Part shown: in pieces, positions 44,798-53,904 of the stretch
Layout of the letters: each line of letters starts with the position of its first letter
Position numbering within the stretch: position 1 is the stretch's first letter
From: Clostridium sp. LS
Lineage (GTDB): Bacteria; Bacillota; Clostridia; Clostridiales; Clostridiaceae
Direction: 5' to 3'
Assembly (NCBI RefSeq): GCF_002760435.1
Contig: NZ_AUUU01000039.1
Location: forward strand, 1-64,000
Length of the DNA stretch: 64,000 nucleotides
Made by a program: the position numbers and the translations under genes
The notes under the pieces: model-generated
The model's input: the letters and a program-made list of their open reading frames with translations, nothing else
Database searches by the model: none
Told to the model about the DNA's origin: nothing

Positions 44798-45130
44798 ATG
44801 AATTATAAGCAAATTGGACAAAGAATACGTAATGAACGAGCAAAATTAAACTTGAACCGTGAAAAATTTGCAGAAATCCTTGAGTTATCAACCAATTTCG
44901 TTGGGCAAATTGAACGTGGTGAAAAGAAAATGAGCCTTGATACCCTAGTAAAAATATCTGACTGCCTTCACATATCACTTGATTTCTTAATTAGAGGAAA
45001 AGATATTTCACCAGATAAAACAGATACAAATAAATTGCACATGCTGATAAATAAATGCTCACAACATGAAATCTCACTTATTACTGATGTTATAAAAGCA
45101 ATGTTACCTCACTTAAAAAACGACAAGTAA
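44798..45130 (+). CDS. XRE-family transcriptional regulator
   Basis: The 110 residues hold an N-terminal Cro/CI-type HTH (about 5-60; IGQRIRNERAKLNLNREKFAEILELSTNFVGQIERGEKKMSLDTLVKISDCL). A short C-terminal segment follows that may dimerise. The ATG at 44798 lies seven bases after AGGGGG; an ATG at 44792 is too close. It stands alone between the diguanylate cyclase and the Spo0A-like gene, both on the opposite strand. Targets unknown. Confidence 0.85.
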   Translation: MNYKQIGQRIRNERAKLNLNREKFAEILELSTNFVGQIERGEKKMSLDTLVKISDCLHISLDFLIRGKDISPDKTDTNKLHMLINKCSQHEISLITDVIKAMLPHLKNDK

Positions 45131-45233
45131 ATATATATTCAAAAGAGCTTAATAAAAATAAGAAACTACTTTTAATCTTGTAGTTCCTTAACACTAAAAG
45201 TATTGTTGATTTTAATACATCTATTGGGATAAT

Positions 45234-46046
45234 TTAGGATATTTTGTTCTTAAGTCTTAATAAATCAGCTACTACTGCAATAAACTCACTATTCGTTGGC
45301 TTTCGTTTATCATCATTTAAAGGATATCCTAATATATTATTCATTGTTTCAGTTTGCCCTCTAGTACATGCAACTTCAATAGCATGTCTAATAGCTCGCT
45401 CTACCCTAGGCGCTGTGGTATTATGTTTTGTAGCTATAGAAGGATATAATTCTTTCGTAACTGAAGATAATAGAGTTACGTTATTAACAATCATATTTAT
45501 GGCTTCTCTTAGATATACGTATCCTTTTATATGAGCTGGAATACCCACTTCATGCATAATATTTGTAATTTGCTCGTCTATATCTACTAATTCTTCCTTA
45601 TCTAAATTGCAATCAATATCTTTCTTGTCTATGTCAGTAGTTTTAATTTCATCAATATAAGTGTTGCTATTGAACAACTGCCTTATTCTTGATACAAACA
45701 CGTCCATGTCAAAAGGTTTTACCACATAATAATCTGCACCAAGAGAAATAGCTCTTTGAGTAATCTTATCCTGACCTACAGCAGAAAGAACTATTATTTT
45801 GGGCATGAAATCAATGCTCATAGTATTAAGACTTTCAAGAACCCCTAACCCATCTAACTGTGGCATGATTATGTCCAAAATCACTAAATTTGGCTTCTTA
45901 TCTCTGATTAATTTTAGACATTCTATTCCATTACTAGCGATTCCTACAACAGATATATCCCTTTGGTTAAGTAAATAGTCATAAAGAATGTTACAAAATT
46001 CCTTATTATCATCAACTATAATTGTATTGATTTTTGTTTGCTCCAT
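45234..46046 (-). CDS. Spo0A-family response regulator, probable paralogue
   Basis: The 270 residues are a receiver (Asp12/Asp13, phosphoacceptor Asp58 in VILDIIMPQ, Lys110 in VVKPFD), a linker and the Spo0A DNA-binding domain ([60 protein letters not shown]). Spo0A is the master regulator of sporulation and solvent formation. The usual spoIVB neighbour is absent. In the recognition region the common EVAWxRG and FGYT read EVACTRG and LGYP, suggesting an accessory copy rather than the housekeeping gene. AGAGGTG precedes the ATG. An orphan kinase such as the one at 39212 could feed it. Confidence 0.9.
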   Translation of the reverse strand: MEQTKINTIIVDDNKEFCNILYDYLLNQRDISVVGIASNGIECLKLIRDKKPNLVILDIIMPQLDGLGVLESLNTMSIDFMPKIIVLSAVGQDKITQRAISLGADYYVVKPFDMDVFVSRIRQLFNSNTYIDEIKTTDIDKKDIDCNLDKEELVDIDEQITNIMHEVGIPAHIKGYVYLREAINMIVNNVTLLSSVTKELYPSIATKHNTTAPRVERAIRHAIEVACTRGQTETMNNILGYPLNDDKRKPTNSEFIAVVADLLRLKNKIS

Positions 46047-46644
46047 CTAAATACACCTCTTACACTATAGCAGCCTAAACATTCGATAATATTGTAAATT
46101 ATTCTACAAAACAATTAAAGTTCCTGCTTTTATAAAAATCATTTGCATTTTATTAAACAGAGTATAATTAGATGAAACTTCTGTTAATATACTCTTATGA
46201 CTCATTTTATCACTTACTACTGAAAAAAGTCTACGTCATTTGTGATACGGTTTACCTTGTCAAATTCTAAGTGGTGACGCTCTAAACTAAACATTGCTAG
46301 AGTCTATCATTTTCCAATGTGAGAGATTACACAAAGTTCATTTGCATAGCTTAAAATCAGGCATACCATTAGTTAGTAGTATAAATTAAATAGTACAAAG
46401 TCTCACTCCTACATTTGAAACATGAGGTTTTTCAACATCTATTGTATTTTCATGTCGGATTTGACAACTAATTTGCACAGGAAAACATTTAAAAACCTAA
46501 CTGCTTTCCTGTATAAATTAATTATTAATTATCACAAATATGATTCATATCCTCTTTTATTATTCAGCTTTAATCAAGCATTGATATAAACTTATTAGCA
46601 AGACGTTTTGCATACACTTCAAGGAAATATGCTTCTATATTATC
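46047..46644. other. gene-free interval
   Basis: No reading frame with a ribosome binding site or known domain is visible on either strand. The promoter of the Spo0A-like gene should lie at its left edge. I see no repeat or RNA motif that I can name. Confidence 0.35.
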
Positions 46645-46896
46645 CTAATATTCTTTAATTAAAAAATATGATGCTGAAGCTGTACCTACACAACCGCCAT
46701 TGGTTTGAAATTTTATCATCCATTCAGGGTCATCTTCCTCTGTTTCATCAAAAAAAGCTTCTAAAAACAATACAGCTTCTCCAACTTTAACATCTGTGGA
46801 ATGGTCACGACTTGATTTTGGTATGTCCGGATAGAAAAAGAAATTAACCATGCAATAAATTACATCTCTGAGCTTACAATCTAAGACTTCCGACAT
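46645..46896 (-). CDS. hypothetical acidic protein, 83 residues
   Basis: The protein is acidic and aromatic (FFFYPDIPKSSRDHSTDVKVGEAVLFLEAFFDETEEDDPEWMIKF) with a Gly-Cys segment near the end. AGGAGGAAG precedes the ATG, which supports translation. No family recognised. It lies alone between two long gene-free stretches. Confidence 0.5.
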   Translation of the reverse strand: MSEVLDCKLRDVIYCMVNFFFYPDIPKSSRDHSTDVKVGEAVLFLEAFFDETEEDDPEWMIKFQTNGGCVGTASASYFLIKEY

Positions 46897-47449
46897 AACA
46901 TCTTCCTCCTATAGATTCAATATTAAAAGTAATTATTTACGGAACGACTACGCTTCATACTATTAATTTTATAAAGGTGATAACTCTCCTCTATGTCACT
47001 TATTCTAGTATAAATGAAAGTCATTCAGATATAATCAATATATCATATAATTCTAAAAGTATCAATAAATAAATTCTATAAGTCAATATTCCGGACGTAC
47101 TTTATTTTAGTAATGATGACGTAATAGTTAAAAACATGTTAGTATTTTAAAGGGGTGGGGCACGAAACTACAAAATAGTATTTTATAAATATAGCCTAAT
47201 GCTGGGAGTTTTTATGTATAGTTTTTTATGTATATAAGTATTTTAATAAATTGCTTCCAAATAAAAGAGAAATATTTTAAATATATAACCTCTCTATATA
47301 ATCTTTATATTTCTTTGAAGAAAGATTCCGGATAATTATCATTTGGAGGATTTGCCTGCATTTCAATTCAGTCATAAAATAAAGGGATACTATTTCTTGT
47401 TGTCGTACCCCCTCTTGTTTACCATTAATGGAGTGTTATAATATTGAGC
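46897..47449. other. gene-free interval
   Basis: No gene is visible. GGGATAC at 47380-47387 faces GTACCCC at 47405-47412 just after the LysR stop on the minus strand and could be a weak end structure. The rest shows nothing I can support. Confidence 0.35.
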
Positions 47450-48322
47450 CTAAGAATTTTCTTTATCACTAAATGTATCAATAAATTTTACTAAGGCTTT
47501 AGACATAAACCTGTCTTTTCGATAAATGAATACTATTGGTACATTTGCATGTGAATTTTGAATTGGATGACATCTTAGAGTTCCAGCTTGTACATATTTT
47601 TCTACCACAGAAGCTGGAAGCAGACTTATACCTAAACCTGAGCATACACTGGCAATGATAGCTCCAAGAGAGTTAAATTCTATAATTTTATTTGGTATCA
47701 ATCCCTCATTATGCAACGACTGTTCCAGTTTCTTTCGATAAGAACATCCAGTAGGAAACACTAACAAGGTTGGAGCTTTAATATCTTTGATAGATGATAT
47801 TGTCGGATGCGAAGTATCTGTAATGAATACCAACTTTTCATCTATAACTGTTTTTTGAACCAATTCAGGATGGTCAATTGGTCCTGCCACAAAGGCTCCA
47901 TCTAAATTATATTGAAGAACCTCATTAATATTTTTTTCGGTTGTTCCTGTTTTTAAAGTCAGATCTACGTTGGGGTAATTTTTATGATACATTGAAAGCA
48001 GCCTTGGTAAGTGGACTGTTGCAATTGTTTCCATAGATCCGATACACAAAAGGCCTTTCGGAATATTATCATCTCTCATTGCATAAGTAGTTTCATCTAT
48101 AAGGTGAAATATTTTCTCAGTGTATTTAAGCAGCATTTGTCCTTTAACTGATAATGTAATACCTCGATTATGCCTATAAAACAAAGGAGTTTGCAGATAA
48201 GCTTCCAACTGCTGAATTTTATTAGAAACATTAGACTGTGCATAATTAAGTTCTCGTGCTGCCTTTGAAATGCTTCCTGTCTCAGCAACCACCTGAAAAA
48301 TCTTTAATGCTTGTAAATCCAT
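47450..48322 (-). CDS. LysR-family transcriptional regulator
   Basis: The 290-residue protein has the LysR winged helix at the N-terminus (LQALKIFQVVAETGSISKAARELNYAQSNVSNKIQQLEAYL) and a periplasmic-binding-like effector domain (GSMETIATVHLPRLLSMYHKNYPNVDL, GLGISLLPASVVEKY). The start at 48322 is seven bases after GGGGGA; an upstream ATG in frame overlaps that site. It is transcribed away from the PNPOx-like gene at 48610, so it may control that gene from the shared region. CysL-like or uncharacterised subgroup. Confidence 0.88.
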   Translation of the reverse strand: MDLQALKIFQVVAETGSISKAARELNYAQSNVSNKIQQLEAYLQTPLFYRHNRGITLSVKGQMLLKYTEKIFHLIDETTYAMRDDNIPKGLLCIGSMETIATVHLPRLLSMYHKNYPNVDLTLKTGTTEKNINEVLQYNLDGAFVAGPIDHPELVQKTVIDEKLVFITDTSHPTISSIKDIKAPTLLVFPTGCSYRKKLEQSLHNEGLIPNKIIEFNSLGAIIASVCSGLGISLLPASVVEKYVQAGTLRCHPIQNSHANVPIVFIYRKDRFMSKALVKFIDTFSDKENS

Positions 48323-48609
48323 AAAGCTATCCCCCATATATGAATTATTTTTACTTGTATCTTGATATCTTTATTACAGATGGCAATCATCTGCTTTTCG
48401 TATTATATCATATAGCTAAATAAATGTATAATATTAAATATATTATATTTTTGAAAAAGGTAAAAGCTTGATTAATCAGTTTTTTATTTCAAATTGATGA
48501 AATATTAGCGTTAATTATTGCTATGAAAGTTGGAAGATTTATCTTTATCCCAATGCTTTCAATTAAACAAAATGATATCTCTTATTAAGAATAAGGAAGG
48601 ATGAATTAA

Positions 48610-49059
48610 ATGAGTAAAATTATAGGAAATGAATTATCTGAAGAGGTTGTTGAATTATTTAATAAAGAATTAACAACAGTTATTTTATCAACTGTTACAG
48701 ATGAAGGGTTTCCACACGCTATGCCTGTTCATCTAATGGCGGCTCCTAACAACAAAACTATTAAATTGGCATTAATGAAGATGCATAAAACCACAGCAAA
48801 TATTAAACATAATGCAAGAGCATTTATTTCAGTTATAGAAAGTACTGATATAGCGATTAGCATAAAAGGAAGTGCAAGAGTTGTTAAAGAACCTATGGAA
48901 GGTAATTCTGCCATGAGCATAGTTGAATTTATAGTTGAGGAAGTAAAAAGTGACACAACTCCTAAAGTAATAGTTACTGAAGGCATTCGAAGTAAACATA
49001 GAACGGATAAAACTAAAGATTTCTTTAGAGTGATGTTTGATGAACTATACAAAGGCTAA
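48610..49059 (+). CDS. pyridoxamine 5'-phosphate oxidase-like flavin protein
   Basis: The 149 residues form a split beta-barrel FMN-binding fold: TTVILSTVTDEGFPHAMPVHLMAAPNNKTIKLALMKMHKTTANIKHNARAFISVI, then strands and a C-terminal helix. Such proteins bind FMN or F420 and reduce small molecules; the exact substrate is unknown. GGAAGGA precedes the ATG. It is divergent from the LysR gene and probably controlled by it. Confidence 0.8.
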   Translation: MSKIIGNELSEEVVELFNKELTTVILSTVTDEGFPHAMPVHLMAAPNNKTIKLALMKMHKTTANIKHNARAFISVIESTDIAISIKGSARVVKEPMEGNSAMSIVEFIVEEVKSDTTPKVIVTEGIRSKHRTDKTKDFFRVMFDELYKG

Positions 49060-49198
49060 TGAATATAGAAAACTAAAAGATTAAACTATTATAAATCTTT
49101 AAATGTAACTTATAGAGACAAACTAATCTCTAGTGGTTTACACAACTATTATGATTAGAAAGACGAAAATAATATTTATAATGAATGGGAGGAATGGG

Positions 49199-49922
49199 AT
49201 GGTGGACGTTAAAAACTATATTTATGTAGCAAGCTGTGTGTTTACAAGAGAGGAACCAAAACTGAGTGCTAAAATTCAGGATTATTTGAAACAGCGATTT
49301 CATATGCAGATAATAAGGTGCTGTGTCCCCAACTACAAGATCGACGAATTTACGGTTGCTATGCCGAAATGGTTGCAGCCTCAATGGAAAGATATTGCTC
49401 ATTATAAAGACTTTACTGCATATAACACGATGGTATATTTGTTCAGCCATTTTTCAGGAAACGATGCCGGAAGTAAAGAGGCTTTCGTTGTGGGAACTCA
49501 TCTTGAATGATAGAGAATTTCCTTTTCTCGATTATTCGCATGAAAAAATGACATTACAGGATTGCTGGCGTTCCTATGATAACCGCTCAGAGCAAGAGGC
49601 TGTTCGTGCGTTGCTGCGAAAAATGAATGTGGACATTGTGGAACAAGAGGAGAATTACGAAAAAACGCAGTTCTGCGGCGTATCTTTGTACGCACCCTCT
49701 CCGAAATGAAATTTAGATTTAGCACCGAAAAGATTCATGGAAAATGCAAAGGGAAAATTTATTTCTCGCACAAATGAAGAGCAACTAAAGTTGATGTGGG
49801 AACATTGTCAAAATATTACCACTGATAAAGTGGTGGCATACTGTCACTATTGTGTCAAAGGACTCAAGCTTGGCGGAAAACAAATAAAGCATTTAGCAAG
49901 TTTACTATTTGACACCAAATAA
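49199..49922 (+). pseudogene. decayed gene of a Cys-containing conserved protein
   Basis: The frame opens GGGAGGAATGGG-ATG with VDVKNYIYVASCVFTREEPKLSAKIQDYL and ends ...YCHYCVKGLKLGGKQIKHLASLLFDTK. Near 49447 the frame shifts by one base: YNTMVYL continues as CSAIFQETMPEVKRLSLWELIL in the next frame. At 49707-49709 a TGA interrupts ...APSPK-NLDLAPKRF. Cysteines (CVF, CC, C-HYC) suggest an iron-sulfur or metal protein of the heterodisulfide-reductase type, but I cannot name it. The middle is richer in GC than its surroundings, which hints at transfer. Confidence 0.75.
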
Positions 49923-50126
49923 TAGCGAAGATTAAGGCAGTTCGTTCTGATCTGTTTCTTGTACTCTTATGCTGAAGACTTAGCTTCGAAAGCTAGTTCA
50001 GAATTTTCATATAGAACTAAACTGCGGTACCAACGATTGTAGCAATGGGTTTAAGTATATATAACTAAATAAACTTTTTAAAGATATAATTTAATCAAGC
50101 AAAATAATAAGAAAAGAGGTGCAAAT

Positions 50127-50624
50127 ATGAATAAGATAGATAATTTAATTTTAGAAATGGTTAGTTTCAATTCTGGTGAGCCAAAGTTAATTCAACATTT
50201 AATAAAGGTATACGAGTTCGCAAAACTTATTGGCAACATGGAAAATATTCCAGATGATAAAATGGAAATTTTAGAGGTGGCAGCTGTTATTCATGATATT
50301 GGGATTAAAGTATTTATAGAGAAATACGGAAAATATAACGGTAAGCTTCAGGAAGAAGAGGGACCTATTTATGCAGAGAAATTGTTAAATAGACTTGGAT
50401 TTAAGCAAGAGGCAATTGATAGGGTAAGTTACTTAGTAGCACATCATCATACTTATTCAAATATTGATGGGATTGATTATCAGATTTTAGTAGAGGCTGA
50501 TTTCCTTGTGAATTTATATGAAAAGCAAAATAATGAAGAGACCATACAGAATACATACAAGAAAATTTTTAAAACTGAGTCTGGAAGAAAACTTTGTTGT
50601 CAAATGTTTAAGATAATAGATTAA
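50127..50624 (+). CDS. HD-domain phosphohydrolase
   Basis: The 165-residue single-domain protein shows the HD pattern: His in LIQHLIKVYEFA, the IHDIGIK dyad, AHHHTYSNIDG and Asp in LVEADFLVNLYE. HD proteins hydrolyse phosphate esters or nucleotides using metal ions; the substrate is unknown here. AAGAGGTG precedes the ATG. It is followed by the alpha/beta hydrolase gene. Confidence 0.85.
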   Translation: MNKIDNLILEMVSFNSGEPKLIQHLIKVYEFAKLIGNMENIPDDKMEILEVAAVIHDIGIKVFIEKYGKYNGKLQEEEGPIYAEKLLNRLGFKQEAIDRVSYLVAHHHTYSNIDGIDYQILVEADFLVNLYEKQNNEETIQNTYKKIFKTESGRKLCCQMFKIID

Positions 50625-50715
50625 AAGTTTACCTATGTGTACTCCAGTTATCATGAAAGTTATCATATTTTCTATGAGATAGAGTATTAAAAATTTAAAA
50701 ATGGGAGGAAATAAT

Positions 50716-51567
50716 ATGACCACATATCATTCTATAGAAGTAGAGAATTTAAGTGTATTTTATCGTAAGGCTGGTGATCCAAATAAACCAGTAATTTTAT
50801 TGCTTCATGGTTTTCCATCCGCAAGTCACATGTTCCGAAAGCTAATACCTATCCTAGAAAATGAATATCATGTGATCGCTCCTGATTATCCTGGTTTTGG
50901 AAATACATCATCACCTGATAGATCGGAGTTTACTTATACATTTGATAATATCACTAAAGTTATTGAAGCTTTTGTTGAGCTGCTAGGGCTTACGAAGTAT
51001 TCACTTTATGTTTTTGATTATGGGGCCCCCATTGGTTTTCGTTTAGCTATGCATCATCCAGAGCGCGTAACTGCAATAATCAGTCAAAACGGAAATGTTT
51101 ATCATGAAGGTTTGGGAGAAAAGTGGGCTGCTCGAGAAGAATATTGGCATAATCCAACAAAAGAAAAAAGAGAAAGTTATAGAGTAGCTTTTGCGCAAGA
51201 CACAATTATACATCAATATATTGATGGAACGCAGAGTAACAAAGTTTCTCCAGATGGTTATACTCTTGATATTGCATATATGTCTCGACCTGAAAATGAT
51301 GAAAAACAATTAGATTTAATATTTGATTATCAAAATAATGTTAAGATGTACCCACAATTTCAACAGTATCTTCGAGAATATCAACCACCATTATTAGCAG
51401 TTTGGGGGAAAAATGATGTTTCATTTATTCCAGAGGGAGCTAAAGCTTTTAAGAAAGATTTACCTAATGCTGAGATTCATTTATTAAATACTGGACATTT
51501 TGCACTGGAAACACATGCAGGTGAAATCGGTGAATTAATTTTAAATTTCTTAAAAGGCATACATTAG
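50716..51567 (+). CDS. alpha/beta hydrolase with Asp nucleophile, haloalkane dehalogenase/epoxide hydrolase type
   Basis: The 283 residues show the oxyanion motif HGFPSASH (31-38), nucleophile Asp101 in VFDYGAPIGFRLA, the acidic segment LLAVWGKNDVSF and catalytic His261 in NTGHFALETH. An Asp nucleophile (D-x-G-x-PIG) sets it with haloalkane or haloacetate dehalogenases and epoxide hydrolases rather than serine esterases. The substrate is not deducible. The ATG at 50716 follows GGGAGG; an upstream frame has no site. A small gene follows 36 bases later. Confidence 0.88.
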   Translation: MTTYHSIEVENLSVFYRKAGDPNKPVILLLHGFPSASHMFRKLIPILENEYHVIAPDYPGFGNTSSPDRSEFTYTFDNITKVIEAFVELLGLTKYSLYVFDYGAPIGFRLAMHHPERVTAIISQNGNVYHEGLGEKWAAREEYWHNPTKEKRESYRVAFAQDTIIHQYIDGTQSNKVSPDGYTLDIAYMSRPENDEKQLDLIFDYQNNVKMYPQFQQYLREYQPPLLAVWGKNDVSFIPEGAKAFKKDLPNAEIHLLNTGHFALETHAGEIGELILNFLKGIH

Positions 51568-51603
51568 ATTCATATATTTATTTTATTTATTGGAGGAATT
51601 AAA

Positions 51604-51921
51604 ATGGTTGATGAAAAAATTATAGAAGCTTTTTATATGATGTGGGACAGTTTTCCAGGGAATGCTAGATTGATTCATAAGAATAGAACTGTACTAGCTG
51701 CAAATAAAATTGCTCGTAAGTCTGGCTTTGAAATTGGAACTCTATGTTCTAAAGTTGGAGCTCCTGAATTACATAAAGATTGCAAGGCAAATAAAGTACT
51801 TTCTACTAAAAACGGTCAAGCCGTAAAGTCAGCAGAAGGAAAAATCAGATACTGGCTTCCTGTGAAAGATTGCGATGACGTTTATGTTCATATTACATTA
51901 GACCCAAACACTATTAAGTAA
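51604..51921 (+). CDS. small PAS-like protein of unknown function
   Basis: The 105 residues start like a PAS domain (FYMMWDSFPGNARLIHKNRTVLAANKIARKSGFEIG). They then have a Cys-containing loop LCSKVGAPELHKDCKANK, followed by strands (GKIRYWLPVKDCDDVYVHITLD). It may bind a small ligand or heme, but no effector domain is attached. TTGGAGGAA precedes the ATG. It probably forms an operon with the hydrolase. Confidence 0.6.
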   Translation: MVDEKIIEAFYMMWDSFPGNARLIHKNRTVLAANKIARKSGFEIGTLCSKVGAPELHKDCKANKVLSTKNGQAVKSAEGKIRYWLPVKDCDDVYVHITLDPNTIK

Positions 51922-52039
51922 GAGTATGATAGTTAAGGATATACTTATAGGGTGGCTTTTCAACAGTAGATTAGAGTTAGTAGATAGTATGTATATTTTG
52001 AAAGGTGAAAAATAGTTATTGAAGAAGGGGGGAAGGTAA

Positions 52040-52942
52040 ATGCGTAGCGAAAAGACTATCGGGGTAATATATGCAGTTGCTGCATATACATTATGGGGGA
52101 TTTTACCCGTATACTGGAAGTTAATAGATAGTGTGTTCTCAATGGAGATTTTATCTAATAGAATAGTGTGGGCCTTTGTTTTTACAATTGTAATTATTGG
52201 AGTGACAAAACAATGGGAAAAGTTGAAGCTTATAGCAAAGGATAAGAAACAAATGCTTTATATCTTTATTGCATCAATTTTGATTGCGTTTAACTGGGGG
52301 CTATATATTTGGGCTGTTAACTCAGATAAGATTGTAGACGCAAGCCTAGGGTATTATATAAATCCATTATTTGCAGTGGCTCTGGGAGTTGTAATTTTTA
52401 AGGAAAAGCTAAGTTTTTCGCAGGGAGGGGCACTTTTTATTGCATATATTGGTGTCATAATCAAAACTCTGCAGTATGGTAAAATTCCCTGGATTTCCTT
52501 AGGACTGGCTATTTCTTTCGCCTTATACAGTGCAACAAAGAAGTCAATTAAGGCTAATTCTATAGTAGGACTGACGCTTGAAACAACTATGCTAACTCCA
52601 GCTGCGTTAGCATATATAGCAGCAAGACAGTTTAGTGGAGTGGGTGCATTTCAGAAGGAGGGTGTAGCAGTAATTATTCTGCTTATAGGTGCTGGTGTAG
52701 TTACAGCAGTCCCATTACTGCTTTTTGCAAGTGGAGCAAGAAGACTCCCTATGTCAGTACTTGGCTTCACTCAATATATTTCACCAACTATAAGTTTACT
52801 TATTGGAATTTTTGTGTATCATGAAGGTTTTACAGCAGTGGATATGATAGGTTTTTGTTTTATATGGGCTGCACTAGCTATATATTCCATTTCACAGATG
52901 AGAGGGGTTAGAAGCAAAAACTACATAAAACAGGTTAGCTAG
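52040..52942 (+). CDS. rarD: RarD-type EamA-family transporter
   Basis: The 300-residue protein has ten membrane helices and the RarD pattern: AAYTLWGILPVYWKLI, EILSNRIVWAF, FNWGLYIWAVNSDKIVDASLGYYINPL and LGFTQYISPTISLLIGIFVYHE. RarD proteins are drug/metabolite transporters of uncertain substrate. A GGGGGGAAGG ribosome binding site precedes the ATG. Hairpins and a guanidine riboswitch follow. Confidence 0.92.
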   Translation: MRSEKTIGVIYAVAAYTLWGILPVYWKLIDSVFSMEILSNRIVWAFVFTIVIIGVTKQWEKLKLIAKDKKQMLYIFIASILIAFNWGLYIWAVNSDKIVDASLGYYINPLFAVALGVVIFKEKLSFSQGGALFIAYIGVIIKTLQYGKIPWISLGLAISFALYSATKKSIKANSIVGLTLETTMLTPAALAYIAARQFSGVGAFQKEGVAVIILLIGAGVVTAVPLLLFASGARRLPMSVLGFTQYISPTISLLIGIFVYHEGFTAVDMIGFCFIWAALAIYSISQMRGVRSKNYIKQVS

Positions 52943-52992
52943 AATTAAGTAAATATTTTATATAGTCGAAGAATAAATATTAAGTTGATTTA

Positions 52993-53040
52993 AATCTACT
53001 ACTATGATAAAGTAGATTTATAAGTTGCAACTTATAAATT
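52993..53040. promoter_or_regulatory. two overlapping inverted repeats, including a 24-bp perfect palindrome
   Basis: AAATCTACT/AGTAGATTT (52993-53020) forms a hairpin that may end the rarD transcript. Overlapping its right arm is a perfect 12+12 palindrome without spacer at 53017-53040 (half-site ATTTATAAGTTG). It lies just upstream of the guanidine riboswitch, so it may be an operator or part of the promoter for the riboswitch transcript. Confidence 0.6.
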
Positions 53041-53061
53041 ACAAAAAAAGTTTATATAGTT

Positions 53062-53185
53062 TAGTTTTCTAGGGTTCCGCAGTCTATAACTGGCTGGTCC
53101 GAGAGAAGACGCACAGGAAACTGTGTACACGGAAGGATAAAAGCCTGGGAGATATTTTGAAAATATTTCCTTAGGCTTTTTTGTT
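53062..53185 (+). promoter_or_regulatory. guanidine-I (ykkC-type) riboswitch
   Basis: The conserved series is present in order: CTAGGGTTCCG, CTGGCTGGTCCGAGAG, a hairpin CACAGGAAACTGTG, TACACGGAAGGATAAAAGCCTGGGAGA. AAGCCT then pairs with AGGCTT to make a terminator followed by TTTTGTTTTT (53140-53185). Guanidinium binding should allow read-through into the small transporter gene. Confidence 0.95.
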
Positions 53186-53238
53186 TTTATTTATTTTAGA
53201 ATGATGCTACAAAATTAGAAAAGTTAGGAGTGACATTT

Positions 53239-53667
53239 GTGAAATTACAGTACTTTTCAATATTGTTAGTAGTTTTATCTAGTTTATTTTATCATATATG
53301 TCAAAAATCAACGCCATCAATTCTAAATCCTATTGCTGGATTAATTGTTACTTATGCTTGTGCCTTAGTTGTATCTATTGTATCTTTCTTTATTTTTGTT
53401 CCTAAAACAAGCTTAATCGAGTCACTTAGAGCTGCAAATTGGACAAGTTTTATATTAGGAATTGCTGTAGTAGGTTTAGAATTGGGCTTTTTATTGTCAT
53501 ATAGAGTGGGTTGGAATATAAGTGTAGCTAGCCTTTTATCAAATACTTTGGTAGCACTTTTACTTATTCCTGTAGGAATATTGCTATATAAAGAAAAAAT
53601 TTCCTTTACTACTATTTCAGGTGCTCTATTATGTATAACTGGCTTAATACTTGTTTCCAAAAGATAA
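53239..53667 (+). CDS. four-helix EamA/DMT-type transporter under guanidine control
   Basis: The 142 residues form four or five hydrophobic helices like half an EamA permease and probably dimerise. GTG 53239 is at good spacing from TTAGGAG; a GTG at 53230 overlaps it. The guanidine-I riboswitch upstream implies guanidinium export or handling. However, the protein lacks the membrane Glu motif (W..E) of the usual SMR guanidinium exporter Gdx, and instead shows GVVGLELGF-like and SLLSNTLVALLLIPVG segments. It may be a different class of guanidine carrier. Confidence 0.8.
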   Translation: MKLQYFSILLVVLSSLFYHICQKSTPSILNPIAGLIVTYACALVVSIVSFFIFVPKTSLIESLRAANWTSFILGIAVVGLELGFLLSYRVGWNISVASLLSNTLVALLLIPVGILLYKEKISFTTISGALLCITGLILVSKR

Positions 53668-53904
53668 TAGTTATAGAAGTCGAGTAGGATAAGACAGATG
53701 GTGTAATGGCAAGAGGGGATTTAAAAATAATTTTTGATAATTTATCCTGAAAAAGGCAACACTAAACTATATTTAAATGTATGCTTTTTGGACAAGGTAT
53801 TCATATTAGTAACTTACAGATAAATTTATAAAGTTTTTAAAGGTCAGTTGTACAGACTGGTTAATAGATATCAATAATCAAATTATACGAGTAGGAGGAA
53901 AATA

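Noticed and set aside
44655-44978. Minus-strand frame opposite the XRE regulator
   Set aside because: The plus-strand HTH gene with a good ribosome binding site explains this DNA.
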